Source: Adhaeribacter swui
GTDB lineage: Bacteria; Bacteroidota; Bacteroidia; Cytophagales; Hymenobacteraceae
Assembly: GCF_014217805.1 (NCBI RefSeq)
Contig: NZ_CP055156.1
Coordinates: forward strand, 1,054,001 to 1,118,000
Direction: 5' to 3'
DNA: 64,000 bases
Below the pieces are notes generated by a model, which saw only the letters and a list, made by a program, of their open reading frames with translations, was not told the origin of the DNA and made no database searches. Of the stretch, positions 8,473 through 16,439 are shown piece by piece. How positions within the stretch are numbered: position 1 is the first letter of the stretch; the number at the start of each line of letters is the position of its first letter. Both the position numbers and the translations under genes were made by a program.

Positions 8473-8738
8473 TCACAATTTATTACCCACCGGAGAACCA
8501 CCTGATCCCCACCTGGCAGGACCGTTTAGAGAAGCTGGCATTTCAATACGCGTTAATCCCCGATGATACCGCCACCGAACCGCGCCTCGTGGACGGCGAC
8601 GAACACGCCGCAGGAATACCGGCCATTGAAGCGCACCTGGAAAGCCTGGAACAGTTTAAAAAAGATTGGTACGATTCCCGCTGCGACCGCTACGACTTTG
8701 ACCCGGATGCCCCAGGTCATGGTTTCACCATTATTTAA
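8469..8738 (+). CDS. Small acidic hypothetical protein coupled to the FMN-binding protein
   Basis: The ATG at 8469 overlaps the TGA of the preceding gene (ATGA). It gives an 89-residue product beginning MITIYYPPENHLIPTW. A longer frame from 8322 would run inside the upstream gene and is not credible. The protein is acidic, with LVDGDEHAAGIPAIEAHLESLEQFKKDWYDSRCDRYDFDPD. The family resembles small Bacteroidota proteins of unknown role. Translational coupling suggests it acts with the split-barrel protein. Confidence 0.7.
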   Translation: MITIYYPPENHLIPTWQDRLEKLAFQYALIPDDTATEPRLVDGDEHAAGIPAIEAHLESLEQFKKDWYDSRCDRYDFDPDAPGHGFTII

Positions 8739-9339
8739 AGAGATTATTTCCCTATTCTAACAGGTAATCTAGCATGCAGGTAATTTGGCAAGTAATACGG
8801 CAAGTAATATAACAGGTACTATAGCGCGAGCGTCCTCGCTCGTGTCTAACTATTTGGGAGGCCTCTGGCCGGGCAAACCAATCTACTTTTCTTAAAAGAA
8901 AATAGTTGGCAAGTTCCTACCGGCCAGAAGCCGGACGATGGGACATCACGAGCGAGGACGCTCGCGATAGAACTGGATGGATAACTAAAAGTAAATCGCC
9001 AACCTCCCTAACTAATTTGCCTTAAGAAGAGTTATTTACCCCGATTCAAAAATTACCTTCCTTCTAACACGCTTTCTTTCTTATGTCTCCAGACTGGCTT
9101 TTCGTGTTAATTGTTTTCGGTTTATTTACTTTTAACTTAGATTGCAATTGGTATGGCCGGGCTTTGGCGAATAAAAACTTTATTCTGGATAACTTGCTGC
9201 TGTTAGTTTTCAATTTTTTAAAAAATTAACGAAGAACCAGAAAGTGCCCCGCCAGATTTAGGCTACCGATTGTTTTGGTTGTTATGCGACGTAATAGTCC
9301 ATACCCACCGAAACACGAACAACCAACAACTTTATTTGT
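8739..9339. other. Gene-free stretch carrying an inverted pair of family-E repeats
   Basis: Apart from the repeat at 8822-8970 the only coding candidate is a 48-codon frame at 9083-9229 (start MSPDWLFVLIVFGLF, hydrophobic first half). It has no visible ribosome site and no family match, so I do not call it. The last 100 bases form the leader of the GH43 gene. Confidence 0.5.
8822..8970. repeat. Family E repeat, inverted pair
   Basis: The left copy (8822-8879, minus orientation) reads as GGTTTGCCCGGCCAGAGGCC, then CACGAGCGAGGACGCTCGCG. The right copy (about 8915-8970, plus orientation) ends in the same CACGAGCGAGGACGCTCGCG. Single copies recur at 18346-18404 and 35867-35924. The GC-rich core CGAGCG-TCCT-CGCTCG can fold on itself. 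Confidence 0.75.
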
Positions 9340-10509
9340 ATGATAAAAAATACGCTTTTTTTATTTTGCCTGATTACCGGACTAACCTGGAATTCTGCCC
9401 TGGCTCAAACCACTGCTCCCAAAGTTGCGACCGCCAAGGCTACTTATACGAATCCGTTAAAGGTACAATTCGGCGACCCGTACGTGTTGCGCACCAAGGG
9501 CATGTATTACATGTACGGCACGGGTGCTGGCGCTAACAAGGGCTTTTCGGCTTACTCTTCCAAAGATTTAGTAAACTGGAAACCCGAAGGGCAAGTCTAT
9601 TTTCATGATAACAAGAACGGCTGGAGCGACCCGAATGCCAGTTGGGGTGGGGCGTACTGGGCACCGGAAGTGTACGAGGTAAAAGGCAAGTATTATTTGT
9701 TTTACAGTGCCCAATGGAAAGAAAACCCCACCAAAGAAGTAGAAAATTTTAAAATTGGCGTAGCCGTAGCCGATAAACCAACTGGTCCTTTCGTAGACTT
9801 GGCTAACAAGCCGGTTTTCGACCCGGGTTACCCGGTAATTGATGCCAACGTGTTTTTCGACACCAACGGCAAAGCTTACTTATACTATTCCCGGGCCGCT
9901 TACAAGCACTCCGTAGCCAGCGAAATAGCCGATTGGGCCAAGCAAAAAGGCTGGTTTAAAGAAATTGAAGAAAGCTGGGTCTACGGCGTAGAATTAAAAC
10001 CTGATTTTTCCGGCGTAATTGGCGAACCCGTTTTATTGCTGCGCCCGCCCGTAAAACTCAGCGACAAACAAACCGAATGGGAAAGCCGTTCCGTAACATC
10101 CAAAGAAGTAAACCGCCGCTGGACGGAGGGCTCCGTGACGTTTAAGAAAGACAATACCTATTACATTATGTACTCGGCGAATTACTTTGGCGGGCAGCAT
10201 TACGCCGTAGGGTACGCTACTTCTAACTCGCCTTTGGGGCCGTTTAAAAAAGCCGCCAATAATCCGGTATTACAGAAAAATACGGCTAAAGGCGGTACGG
10301 TAACCGGCACCGGCCACAACAGCATTACCTACTCCCCCGATGGCAAAGAAATGTTCTGCGTTTATCATGGCCGCACCACCAAAACCGGCGACGAACGCGT
10401 GGTTTTTATTGATCGTATGGAGGTGAAAGATGGTGTGTTAAAAGTTTATGGACCTACAACTACTCCGCAAAAATTGCCTTCGGGTGTAAAGGCTGCGAGT
10501 AAGGAATAA
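9340..10509 (+). CDS. Glycoside hydrolase family 43 enzyme, secreted
   Basis: A 389-residue protein with a Sec signal peptide (cleavage after about residue 22, ...SALA-Q) and a five-bladed propeller of GH43 type. The three expected acidic residues are visible: Asp46 (FGDPYVL, general base), Asp168 (VIDANVFF, pKa modulator) and Glu263 (RWTEGSVTF, general acid). The family removes arabinose or xylose units from plant polysaccharides; the linkage here is unknown. The length is that of a single-domain enzyme. It is transcribed alone. Confidence 0.92.
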   Translation: MIKNTLFLFCLITGLTWNSALAQTTAPKVATAKATYTNPLKVQFGDPYVLRTKGMYYMYGTGAGANKGFSAYSSKDLVNWKPEGQVYFHDNKNGWSDPNASWGGAYWAPEVYEVKGKYYLFYSAQWKENPTKEVENFKIGVAVADKPTGPFVDLANKPVFDPGYPVIDANVFFDTNGKAYLYYSRAAYKHSVASEIADWAKQKGWFKEIEESWVYGVELKPDFSGVIGEPVLLLRPPVKLSDKQTEWESRSVTSKEVNRRWTEGSVTFKKDNTYYIMYSANYFGGQHYAVGYATSNSPLGPFKKAANNPVLQKNTAKGGTVTGTGHNSITYSPDGKEMFCVYHGRTTKTGDERVVFIDRMEVKDGVLKVYGPTTTPQKLPSGVKAASKE

Positions 10510-10570
10510 GGTTCTTTTGGGTGGTTATGCTAAATCGTATTTACAAGCTATTATATAGCAAGCGTTTCTT

Positions 10571-10770
10571 TGGAGTCTGTTCCAGCCTCCATACATAGGT
10601 TCCATCTTATTGGATAGGGCTGAGTTTGCCTCGTGGCCGGCGGGCCTCGTTTGGCTCTTTCGGGCGGTTTAGCGAATCTTTCCTCGCTCCGCTGCGGAAT
10701 GTGGCTCCGCCACACCGAATCGCTAAAAGGCCCTTCACAGCCAAACTGGTGTCTTCGCGCTTAGCTACGG
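10571..10770 (+). repeat. Family A dispersed repeat, copy A1
   Basis: Starts TGGAGTCTGTTCC and ends GCGCTTAGCTACGG. It contains CGGCGGGCCTCGTTTGGC, CGGTTTAGCGAATC, and the hairpin-forming CTCCGCTGCGGAATGTGG. It is very similar to 22094-22295, and its inverse partner A3 lies 145 bp downstream. No coding capacity is credible. Confidence 0.8.
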
Positions 10771-10914
10771 TTTTTCTAGCTCGTCTGGTAGAAATCAGGA
10801 GTGTAAAAATAAATTCATAGACTACAATCAACCATCAGCAAATAAACTCTCTGATACTGTTTAGTAGAGGTTTACTCAAGTATTTGAGAAATTCTACTAA
10901 AAAAAGTAAACACG

Positions 10915-11113
10915 GAAGCTACTAGCAAAGACACCAGTTTGGCTGTGGAGGGCCTTCTAAGGTTGTGGTGCCGAGGCACGAGGCATTGTGAGGGACGAAC
11001 AAAACAAGCTTAGACCAGCCCGGAAGAGCCAAACGAGGCCCGCCGGCCATGAGGCAAAACTTGAAATATCAAACTAGATAGCACCAAAGCCTGGAGACGG
11101 GAACCGGCTCCAA
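10915..11113 (-). repeat. Family A dispersed repeat, copy A3 (inverted partner of A1)
   Basis: In reverse orientation it shows the same landmarks: GACACCAGTTTGGCTGTG, GGCCCGCCGGCCATGAGGC, and the terminal near-palindrome GGAGACGGGAACCGGCTCC. With A1 it forms a 543-bp inverted pair (10571-11113). Family B follows directly. Confidence 0.75.
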
Positions 11114-11129
11114 GTAAGCACAGTAAATT

Positions 11130-11262
11130 ACTAAATTTTTAAAAATTTACTTTTTAGCAGCTTGCTCCAGCCGATGCAGGTTCCGGCTGAAAGCCGGAGT
11201 AAAGTCACAGACTTTACTTTATAAGTAGGCCCAAGTTTGAAAACTTGCGCCAGAGAAAGAAG
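11130..11262. repeat. Family B repeat, copy B1: three consecutive stem-loops
   Basis: Three perfect hairpins in a row: TCCGGCT-GAA-AGCCGGA (11182-11198), AGTAAAGTC-ACA-GACTTTACT (11198-11218) and CAAGTTT-GA-AAACTTG (11232-11247). The same three occur in order at 37581-37646, where the first loop reads AAA instead of GAA. Both B copies directly follow a family A copy. Confidence 0.8.
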
Positions 11263-11338
11263 CTGGAACAGACTCCAAAGAACAACATCAATGTCTGTTA
11301 TAGCAACCACTTCTTACTGTTTAGTATTATTCAAGCCA

Positions 11339-12259
11339 TCAACCAGTATAACCAAAATATTGGGCAATTTTCAGGTAAGTAGGCGCCGGTACCTGGTACT
11401 TTTGCGCCATTCGGACAACATCAAAAATAAGCTGCTCCCGCTCATCGGGCTTGTTTAATGGCAGGTCTTTCTGAAAAGAAGTCGTAAATTCGCTGGCCAG
11501 CCCGTCTAAAATGACTATATTATTTTCTACAATTTCCGCGCTGGTGGTGTAGTTAGCGGCTTGCCCAATTTGTTCCAGTTCCCGAAGCAGCCGGATAAAT
11601 TCTTCCCGATATTCGGGTGTATGCTGAATAGCTGCGGCATTAACCTGATAATACCCGCCCACCGAGGCAAAGGCTGAGGTAAAAGCTAATTTTTTAAAAA
11701 TCTGGCTAAAAATATCGGCGCTGTATTGTACCTCTATGCCGCTGGTTCGTAAATCGGCTTCCATAGTTTCGAGCAACGGGTAATTGGCTTTACTTTGGTT
11801 GGCAAAACCATAAACAACCCGGAAAATCTGGTTGTTCTGGATGATTTCGCCGGGTCCTGACACGTAGCCGGTAACGTAAATACAGCCGTCGCCGATGGTT
11901 TTGTGTGGCAAAGTGGCTCGCAAAATATTACCCGTTTCCATGGAGTTGAGAATCGGAATAATAATGGTTTGCGCATCGGCTACCTGCTCCAGTACCGGTA
12001 TAATTTCTTTAATGCTGTAGGCTTTTACGCAAACAAAAATAACTTCAAACCGCTCCCGGCCCAGCTCGGTTAACGAAACTGCTTTTATATCCGGAATAGT
12101 AATTCTTTCGTGATTATATAGATGGATGGTCAAGCCTTTTTCCTGAATGGCAGCTAAATGCTCCCCGCGGGCTACTAAGGTTACATCAAAATTGCTCCGG
12201 GCCAGAAAACCACCAATTAATCCACCGGCACCACCCGCGCCAATTACTAAATACTTCAT
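11339..12259 (-). CDS. Ketopantoate reductase family (2-dehydropantoate 2-reductase) protein
   Basis: A 306-residue NAD(P)H-dependent oxidoreductase of the ApbA/PanE family. The N-terminal Rossmann fold begins GAGGAGGLIGGFLA (8-21). The Lys of CVKAY and the Asn of ILNSME correspond to the conserved positions around the active site, and a helical C-terminal domain follows (about 180-306; FKKLAFTSAFASVGG). PanE makes pantoate in coenzyme A synthesis. Many paralogues act on other 2-oxo acids, and no pantothenate gene is nearby, so I do not assign panE. Confidence 0.85.
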   Translation of the reverse strand: MKYLVIGAGGAGGLIGGFLARSNFDVTLVARGEHLAAIQEKGLTIHLYNHERITIPDIKAVSLTELGRERFEVIFVCVKAYSIKEIIPVLEQVADAQTIIIPILNSMETGNILRATLPHKTIGDGCIYVTGYVSGPGEIIQNNQIFRVVYGFANQSKANYPLLETMEADLRTSGIEVQYSADIFSQIFKKLAFTSAFASVGGYYQVNAAAIQHTPEYREEFIRLLRELEQIGQAANYTTSAEIVENNIVILDGLASEFTTSFQKDLPLNKPDEREQLIFDVVRMAQKYQVPAPTYLKIAQYFGYTG

Positions 12260-12331
12260 GCAAAATAATTTAAAACCTTAGCGTTCTTCGGGTAAATTAA
12301 AATAATACTAAGGTCAGGAAAAAACGTAAAA

Positions 12332-12371
12332 TCCGCGCCTGTTCCGGTTATATAGCCAGAACAGGCGCGGA
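12332..12371 (-). terminator. Terminator of the MBL-rhodanese gene
   Basis: A perfect 13-bp inverted repeat, TCCGCGCCTGTTC (12332-12344) with GAACAGGCGCGGA (12359-12371), has a 14-nt loop. On the minus strand it is followed by ATTTTACGTTTTTT. It lies 15 bases past the stop of the minus-strand gene. Confidence 0.88.
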
Positions 12372-12386
12372 CTTTAAAGATTAATT

Positions 12387-13841
12387 TTATTTTTCGGCCA
12401 CCGGCTTTTTATATTCCGTTACGGCTGCCCCTAAATCATAAATCTGCACGTTGGGCAGCAGTTTTTTTAAAATACTGCTGGCCGTAGCCGACCGGTACCC
12501 AGATGCGCAATTTACCAAAATGGGTTTATCTTTCGGGATTTCGGTGAGGCGTTGCGTTAATTCGTGCAGTGGTATATGAATGCTGTTTTTAAAAACGGTA
12601 GTTTCGTTTACTTCTTTGATGGTTCTTACATCCAGGTAAGTATACTTGTTTTCTTCCGGATTAAAAGTACTTTTATCAAAAGTAGTAAACTGGTTGCCGT
12701 TGGTGGCATCGTACACAAAAGCGCCTTTTATTTTAGATTCGTAGCCAATAGCTGCTGCCTTTTTTATAACACTTTGCAGATTCTCATCATCCGCGGCCAC
12801 CAAATAAAATTCAGATTCGGGCGCTACCATGCTACCCAACCAGGTTTCGAAAGCCCCGCCTCCTTGAATGTTGATGGCGTTGGTTAAATACGAAGCCTTA
12901 AAAGTTGCCGCTGGCCGGCTGTCAATAATCAAGGCTTTAGCTTCGGGTTGGTGATTTTTGGGTAGGTGTTTTACTTTAGCCAGGCTAGCTTTTAGCTCCG
13001 GAGCTCCAGTAATATTCAGGCCAACCGCGTAGGGAAAGTACTTGGGTATAAATGGCTGATCGCTCAGCAGCAAGTTCACGAACTCGGCTTTGGTTCTTTT
13101 TTCGAAAGCGTAGTTATGCTGTTTTTCGTAGCCCACAGTAGAACTGGCGGCTTTCCGGATAGACCGGCCGCACAAAGAACCCGCACCGTGCGCCGGGTAC
13201 AGCAGCACATCATCTTCCAGTTTAGCAAATTTTTCGTGAATGGTATCGTACATCATTTCGGCCAGTCGTTGCCGCTGTGCATCTGCGTTTTTTGAAAAAT
13301 CGCGCAAATCCGGACGGCCTACGTCGCCGATCAGCAAAGAATCACCGGAAAATACCGCCCGGTCTTTGCCGCTTTCATATAATACTACCGCAATGTGGTC
13401 CGGCGCGTGCCCCGGCGTATAAATAGAGCGTAAACCTACCAAATCCGATAGCTTCAGCGTGCGGCCTTCGTCGAAAGCCGTAGCGGGGTATTTGGGTTTG
13501 GTGAGGCTGCTGGCATAAATCGGCACGTTTAATTTTTGATGCATTTCCAGGTGGGCGCTGGCAAAATCGGCGTGCGGGTGCGTTTCGATGATGCCAATAA
13601 TCTGGGCGTTGTGCTTTTGGGCAAAATCATAATAAACCTGGGGATTTCGTTGCGGGTCGATGACTACCATTTTACTATCCGCCAGCACCGCGTACGAATA
13701 ATGCGCCAGTCCTTTATCTTCGAACTGCTCGATTACGTAATTACTGGCAACTGCCACGGTTTTACTCAGCAACTGACCCGGCTTCACCAACGACAGCAAA
13801 CCCATACCAGCCAGATTAGCTATAAATTTTCTTCTTTCCAT
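12387..13841 (-). CDS. CstB-like metallo-beta-lactamase-fold / rhodanese fusion with export signal
   Basis: A 484-residue multidomain protein. The N-terminus ERRKFIANLAGMGLLSL resembles a twin-arginine signal. The MBL domain (about 33-250) has ETHPHADF (His88, His90, Asp92) plus SGDSLLIGDVGRPDL and YPAHGAGSLCG, as in persulfide dioxygenases. A first rhodanese-like domain (about 285-370) has no catalytic Cys; a second (about 385-480) has VNCASGYRS with Cys445. This MBL/inactive rhodanese/active rhodanese order is that of CstB, which oxidises persulfides and makes thiosulfate. The signal peptide is unexpected for a cytoplasmic persulfide enzyme. Confidence 0.85.
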   Translation of the reverse strand: MERRKFIANLAGMGLLSLVKPGQLLSKTVAVASNYVIEQFEDKGLAHYSYAVLADSKMVVIDPQRNPQVYYDFAQKHNAQIIGIIETHPHADFASAHLEMHQKLNVPIYASSLTKPKYPATAFDEGRTLKLSDLVGLRSIYTPGHAPDHIAVVLYESGKDRAVFSGDSLLIGDVGRPDLRDFSKNADAQRQRLAEMMYDTIHEKFAKLEDDVLLYPAHGAGSLCGRSIRKAASSTVGYEKQHNYAFEKRTKAEFVNLLLSDQPFIPKYFPYAVGLNITGAPELKASLAKVKHLPKNHQPEAKALIIDSRPAATFKASYLTNAINIQGGGAFETWLGSMVAPESEFYLVAADDENLQSVIKKAAAIGYESKIKGAFVYDATNGNQFTTFDKSTFNPEENKYTYLDVRTIKEVNETTVFKNSIHIPLHELTQRLTEIPKDKPILVNCASGYRSATASSILKKLLPNVQIYDLGAAVTEYKKPVAEK

Positions 13842-13999
13842 TTATCAAAACAAACTGATAGCTCGTACATTTTTTAAAAATTCATCTGTTTTGCTTTTTA
13901 TGGCTACTGGATGAATACTTAAAGGTACGAACTTATTTTCAGGATAATTCTTTTGCTTTTATTTCGACGTTCGGTTAAGGATTCGGGTTGCTTTAGAAT

Positions 14000-14767
14000 C
14001 TAAAGTTCAATTGTTTCCCCGTCCCGCGGAATGAGTAGTTGGCCTTCTCGGATATTTGATTCAGTGGCTTTTTGGCGGAGAGAATCTCGGGTGGTTAGGC
14101 AATGATCCAGGGCTTCGAGGTGTACGGCAATAATTTTAGCCTCGCCGCTGGCATTTAGCAGCGCCATGGTTTGGTCTTCATCCATCAAAATAGGTGTTTC
14201 TTCGAACCCGGGAAAAGCGGCTCCGCCTGAATTAGTAATAATATAATCTGGCTTAAACTTTTGAATATTCTGCTCGATCTCTTCGGTAAAAATGCTATCC
14301 CCTACAATATATATAGTAGGCTGATTTTCGGCTTGTAACACAAAGCCCGATACCTTGCCCATGCGTTTTAAAATTTCGCCGCTGCCGTGTTGCCCGCCCG
14401 TCCGGGAAATACGGATATTTTTAAAAATGAGCTGGTTCTGTACCGTTTGGGCGTTGGTAAAATTCTCTTTTTTAAAAAATTCCTCGTCGGCAGGCTGATT
14501 CACTAGATCTATGGATTTGCTTAAAACCTGGCTTGCTACCGCATCAAAATGGTCGGGGTGGGTATGGGTTACCAGCACCAAATTTACGTCCTTTATAATT
14601 TCCTCAACGCTTATCGGCAAATCAAGCAGCGGGTTACGGGCTTTGCCAGCAAAAGGATCAATGGTGTCTTTGGGCATGAGCATCGGGTCCACTAAAATTT
14701 TTACGCCGGCGTAGTTTAAGATTAAAGTCGCATTCCGGACTAACTGAATACTATTTGGGGATGTCAT
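14000..14767 (-). CDS. MBL-fold metallo-hydrolase (UlaG-like)
   Basis: A 255-residue single-domain metallo-beta-lactamase-fold protein without a signal peptide. The metal motif HTHPDHF follows LVLVTH near residue 70, and later ligands sit in GGQHGSGE, IVGDSIF and VHLEALDH. The opening IQLVRNATLILNYAGVKILVDPML is typical of the UlaG / 'L-ascorbate-6-phosphate lactonase-like' branch. The substrate is unknown. It is transcribed alone. Confidence 0.88.
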   Translation of the reverse strand: MTSPNSIQLVRNATLILNYAGVKILVDPMLMPKDTIDPFAGKARNPLLDLPISVEEIIKDVNLVLVTHTHPDHFDAVASQVLSKSIDLVNQPADEEFFKKENFTNAQTVQNQLIFKNIRISRTGGQHGSGEILKRMGKVSGFVLQAENQPTIYIVGDSIFTEEIEQNIQKFKPDYIITNSGGAAFPGFEETPILMDEDQTMALLNASGEAKIIAVHLEALDHCLTTRDSLRQKATESNIREGQLLIPRDGETIEL

Positions 14768-15204
14768 ATTACATGTTTTATTTAGGTTGCTAAATTAAAA
14801 CCATTTAGGCGAAGCAAAGTATTTTGTTGTTATACAAGCAGGGCTTCCGGCTACTTTAATGATGGGCTAAAAATCCGGTTGTGGAAATTCTGTTTTTTAA
14901 AATATTACATTTTTATCGTTCCGAAAATTGTACTTGCGCGCTGTATCCCCGGAATTGTACCGTTAAACTAAACCCAATAATTTATGAAGCTATCCAGTGT
15001 GGGTGGTAAGGACACCACCCCTGGCGACGTTTATTACTAATTTTTAAAATGACAACTACTCTAATAAATATTTAGTAAATAATTTTACCAAATCAACTAT
15101 AAAAGCCGAATATCTAACCTCCAACATTCAACATTCAACAATCAACATCGAATATCTAACAACCAACATCTAATATCCAATGTCTAGTGTCTAGCGTTTA
15201 ACTT
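14768..15204. other. Gene-free stretch with degenerate octamer repeats
   Basis: No gene is seen. Bases 15107-15190 consist of loosely repeated words of the form CAACATTC / CAACATC / AATATCTAAC, a low-complexity pattern different from its surroundings. It could be slipped replication or decayed repeat DNA. Confidence 0.5.
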
Positions 15205-16140
15205 TCAAATCGTAATAACCCGTTCGTTTTTATTCTGTTTAACTTTATCCGGCAAAGCGGCTAGAATCTCGGTTTTAAGCACTTCAATTAGGCGTTTTTT
15301 TACGTAATCGCGGTGGGTAACCAGACTTACTTCGCGCACCGGCGCAGGCGCGTTAAAGTGCCGGACTAACTTTTGCTGGGGTACACTTAAATCCAAGGTG
15401 GCCAGTTCCGGAATAATGGTAATACCGTTATCCTGTTCTACCATGCGGCGCAGGGTTTCGATGCTGCCGGCTTCGTATTCAAAGGTTTTTCCGTCGGGTA
15501 AGGCCTTGCGAAGCTCGCATAAATTTAAAATTTGCGACCGAAAACAATGCCCTTCTTCCAGGAGCCACAGCTTTTCGAGATCAATATCATTGGGTAGCAC
15601 GTACTTTTTCTCGTACAACGCATTGGAATGGGATACATACGCCAAGAGCTCTTCGTAAAATAAAACCTGCTCTTTTAATGAATTATCCTGCAAAGGCGTT
15701 ACCAGTAAACCCGCATCCAGTTTATTCTTCTTCAGGTCGGTGGCCATGTTCTCGGTGGTCATTTCGGTTACGCGCAGCTTTACTTTGGGATACTTTTGCA
15801 GAAAGCTCTTCAGAAACAAAGGCAACAAGTACGGGGCCAGAGTAGGTATTACGCCTAACCGCAGCTCGCCAGCTAGTTCGCCTTTTTTATCCCGAATTAT
15901 TTCCTGGATAACCTGGCTCTGGCTTAAAACCAAACGTGCCTGCTGAATAATAGCCTCCCCTACTTCGGTAGGTACCACTGGCTGTTTGCTCCGGTCAAAA
16001 ATCTTCACGCCCAACTCGTCTTCCAGCTTCTGAATCTGCATGCTTAAGGTAGGCTGAGTTACAAAGTTTTTCTCCGCGGCTGTAGCAAAGTGCCGGTACG
16101 TATCCACCGCTACCACATATTCTAACTGAACGAGAGTCAT
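15205..16140 (-). CDS. oxyR: OxyR-type LysR regulator of peroxide response
   Basis: A 311-residue LysR-type regulator with an N-terminal winged helix (1-65; FATAAEKNFVTQPTLSMQIQKLE) and a substrate-binding-like domain. The two redox cysteines of OxyR are present at Cys199 and Cys208 within GHCFRSQILNLCEL. Both the numbering and the 8-residue spacing equal those of the E. coli protein. Peroxide oxidises this pair to a disulfide and activates the regulator. It is divergent from a catalase gene, its classic target, which supports the assignment. Confidence 0.95.
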   Translation of the reverse strand: MTLVQLEYVVAVDTYRHFATAAEKNFVTQPTLSMQIQKLEDELGVKIFDRSKQPVVPTEVGEAIIQQARLVLSQSQVIQEIIRDKKGELAGELRLGVIPTLAPYLLPLFLKSFLQKYPKVKLRVTEMTTENMATDLKKNKLDAGLLVTPLQDNSLKEQVLFYEELLAYVSHSNALYEKKYVLPNDIDLEKLWLLEEGHCFRSQILNLCELRKALPDGKTFEYEAGSIETLRRMVEQDNGITIIPELATLDLSVPQQKLVRHFNAPAPVREVSLVTHRDYVKKRLIEVLKTEILAALPDKVKQNKNERVITI

Positions 16141-16266
16141 AAATAAATTAGAAATTAAAAATTAAAAATTAGAAATGAGGAGTTTCAGCATCGGCGCAAT
16201 CAAATTGATCCGCATAAATCCGCGATCTAATATAAACAAAATCTATCAAGCGTTAAAAATTATCGA

Positions 16267-16298
16267 TTTGATTTATGAGTTTACCCTTGTCACCTTTG
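16267..16298 (+). promoter_or_regulatory. Candidate promoter of the catalase gene
   Basis: TTTG (16267-16270), a 20-bp spacer and CACCTTTG (16291-16298) match the Bacteroidota -33/-7 consensus TTTG / TAnnTTTG except for the first base. It would give a leader of about 135 bases. No OxyR site was identified with confidence. Confidence 0.35.
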
Positions 16299-16439
16299 TG
16301 CATCATCAGCGGATAAAAGAGGCGAGAAGATCAATTTGAATCCTTGGCTGAAGAAAATAATTGTAGACGGTGGACCATGGTCTATCGACTATCGACTAAC
16401 AAAACACTTTACCTGCCTTTATAAGCCTATTATTTAAAA

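Noticed and set aside
9083-9229. 48-codon hydrophobic small frame
   Set aside because: One membrane-like segment but no ribosome site or conservation evidence; kept only as a remark.
10626-10820. Frames inside family A repeats, with similar ones at 22134-22328 and 37220-37483
   Set aside because: The same peptide (RRASFGSFGRFSESFLAPL) recurs because the DNA repeat recurs; the reverse frame is equally open, and A4/A5 break it.
10571-11113. Possible complete insertion sequence in the inverted A pair
   Set aside because: No transposase frame between the arms; only 145 bp of AT-rich DNA separates the copies.
11182-11247. CRISPR-like array
   Set aside because: Three different hairpins occur once each; there are no regularly spaced identical repeats.
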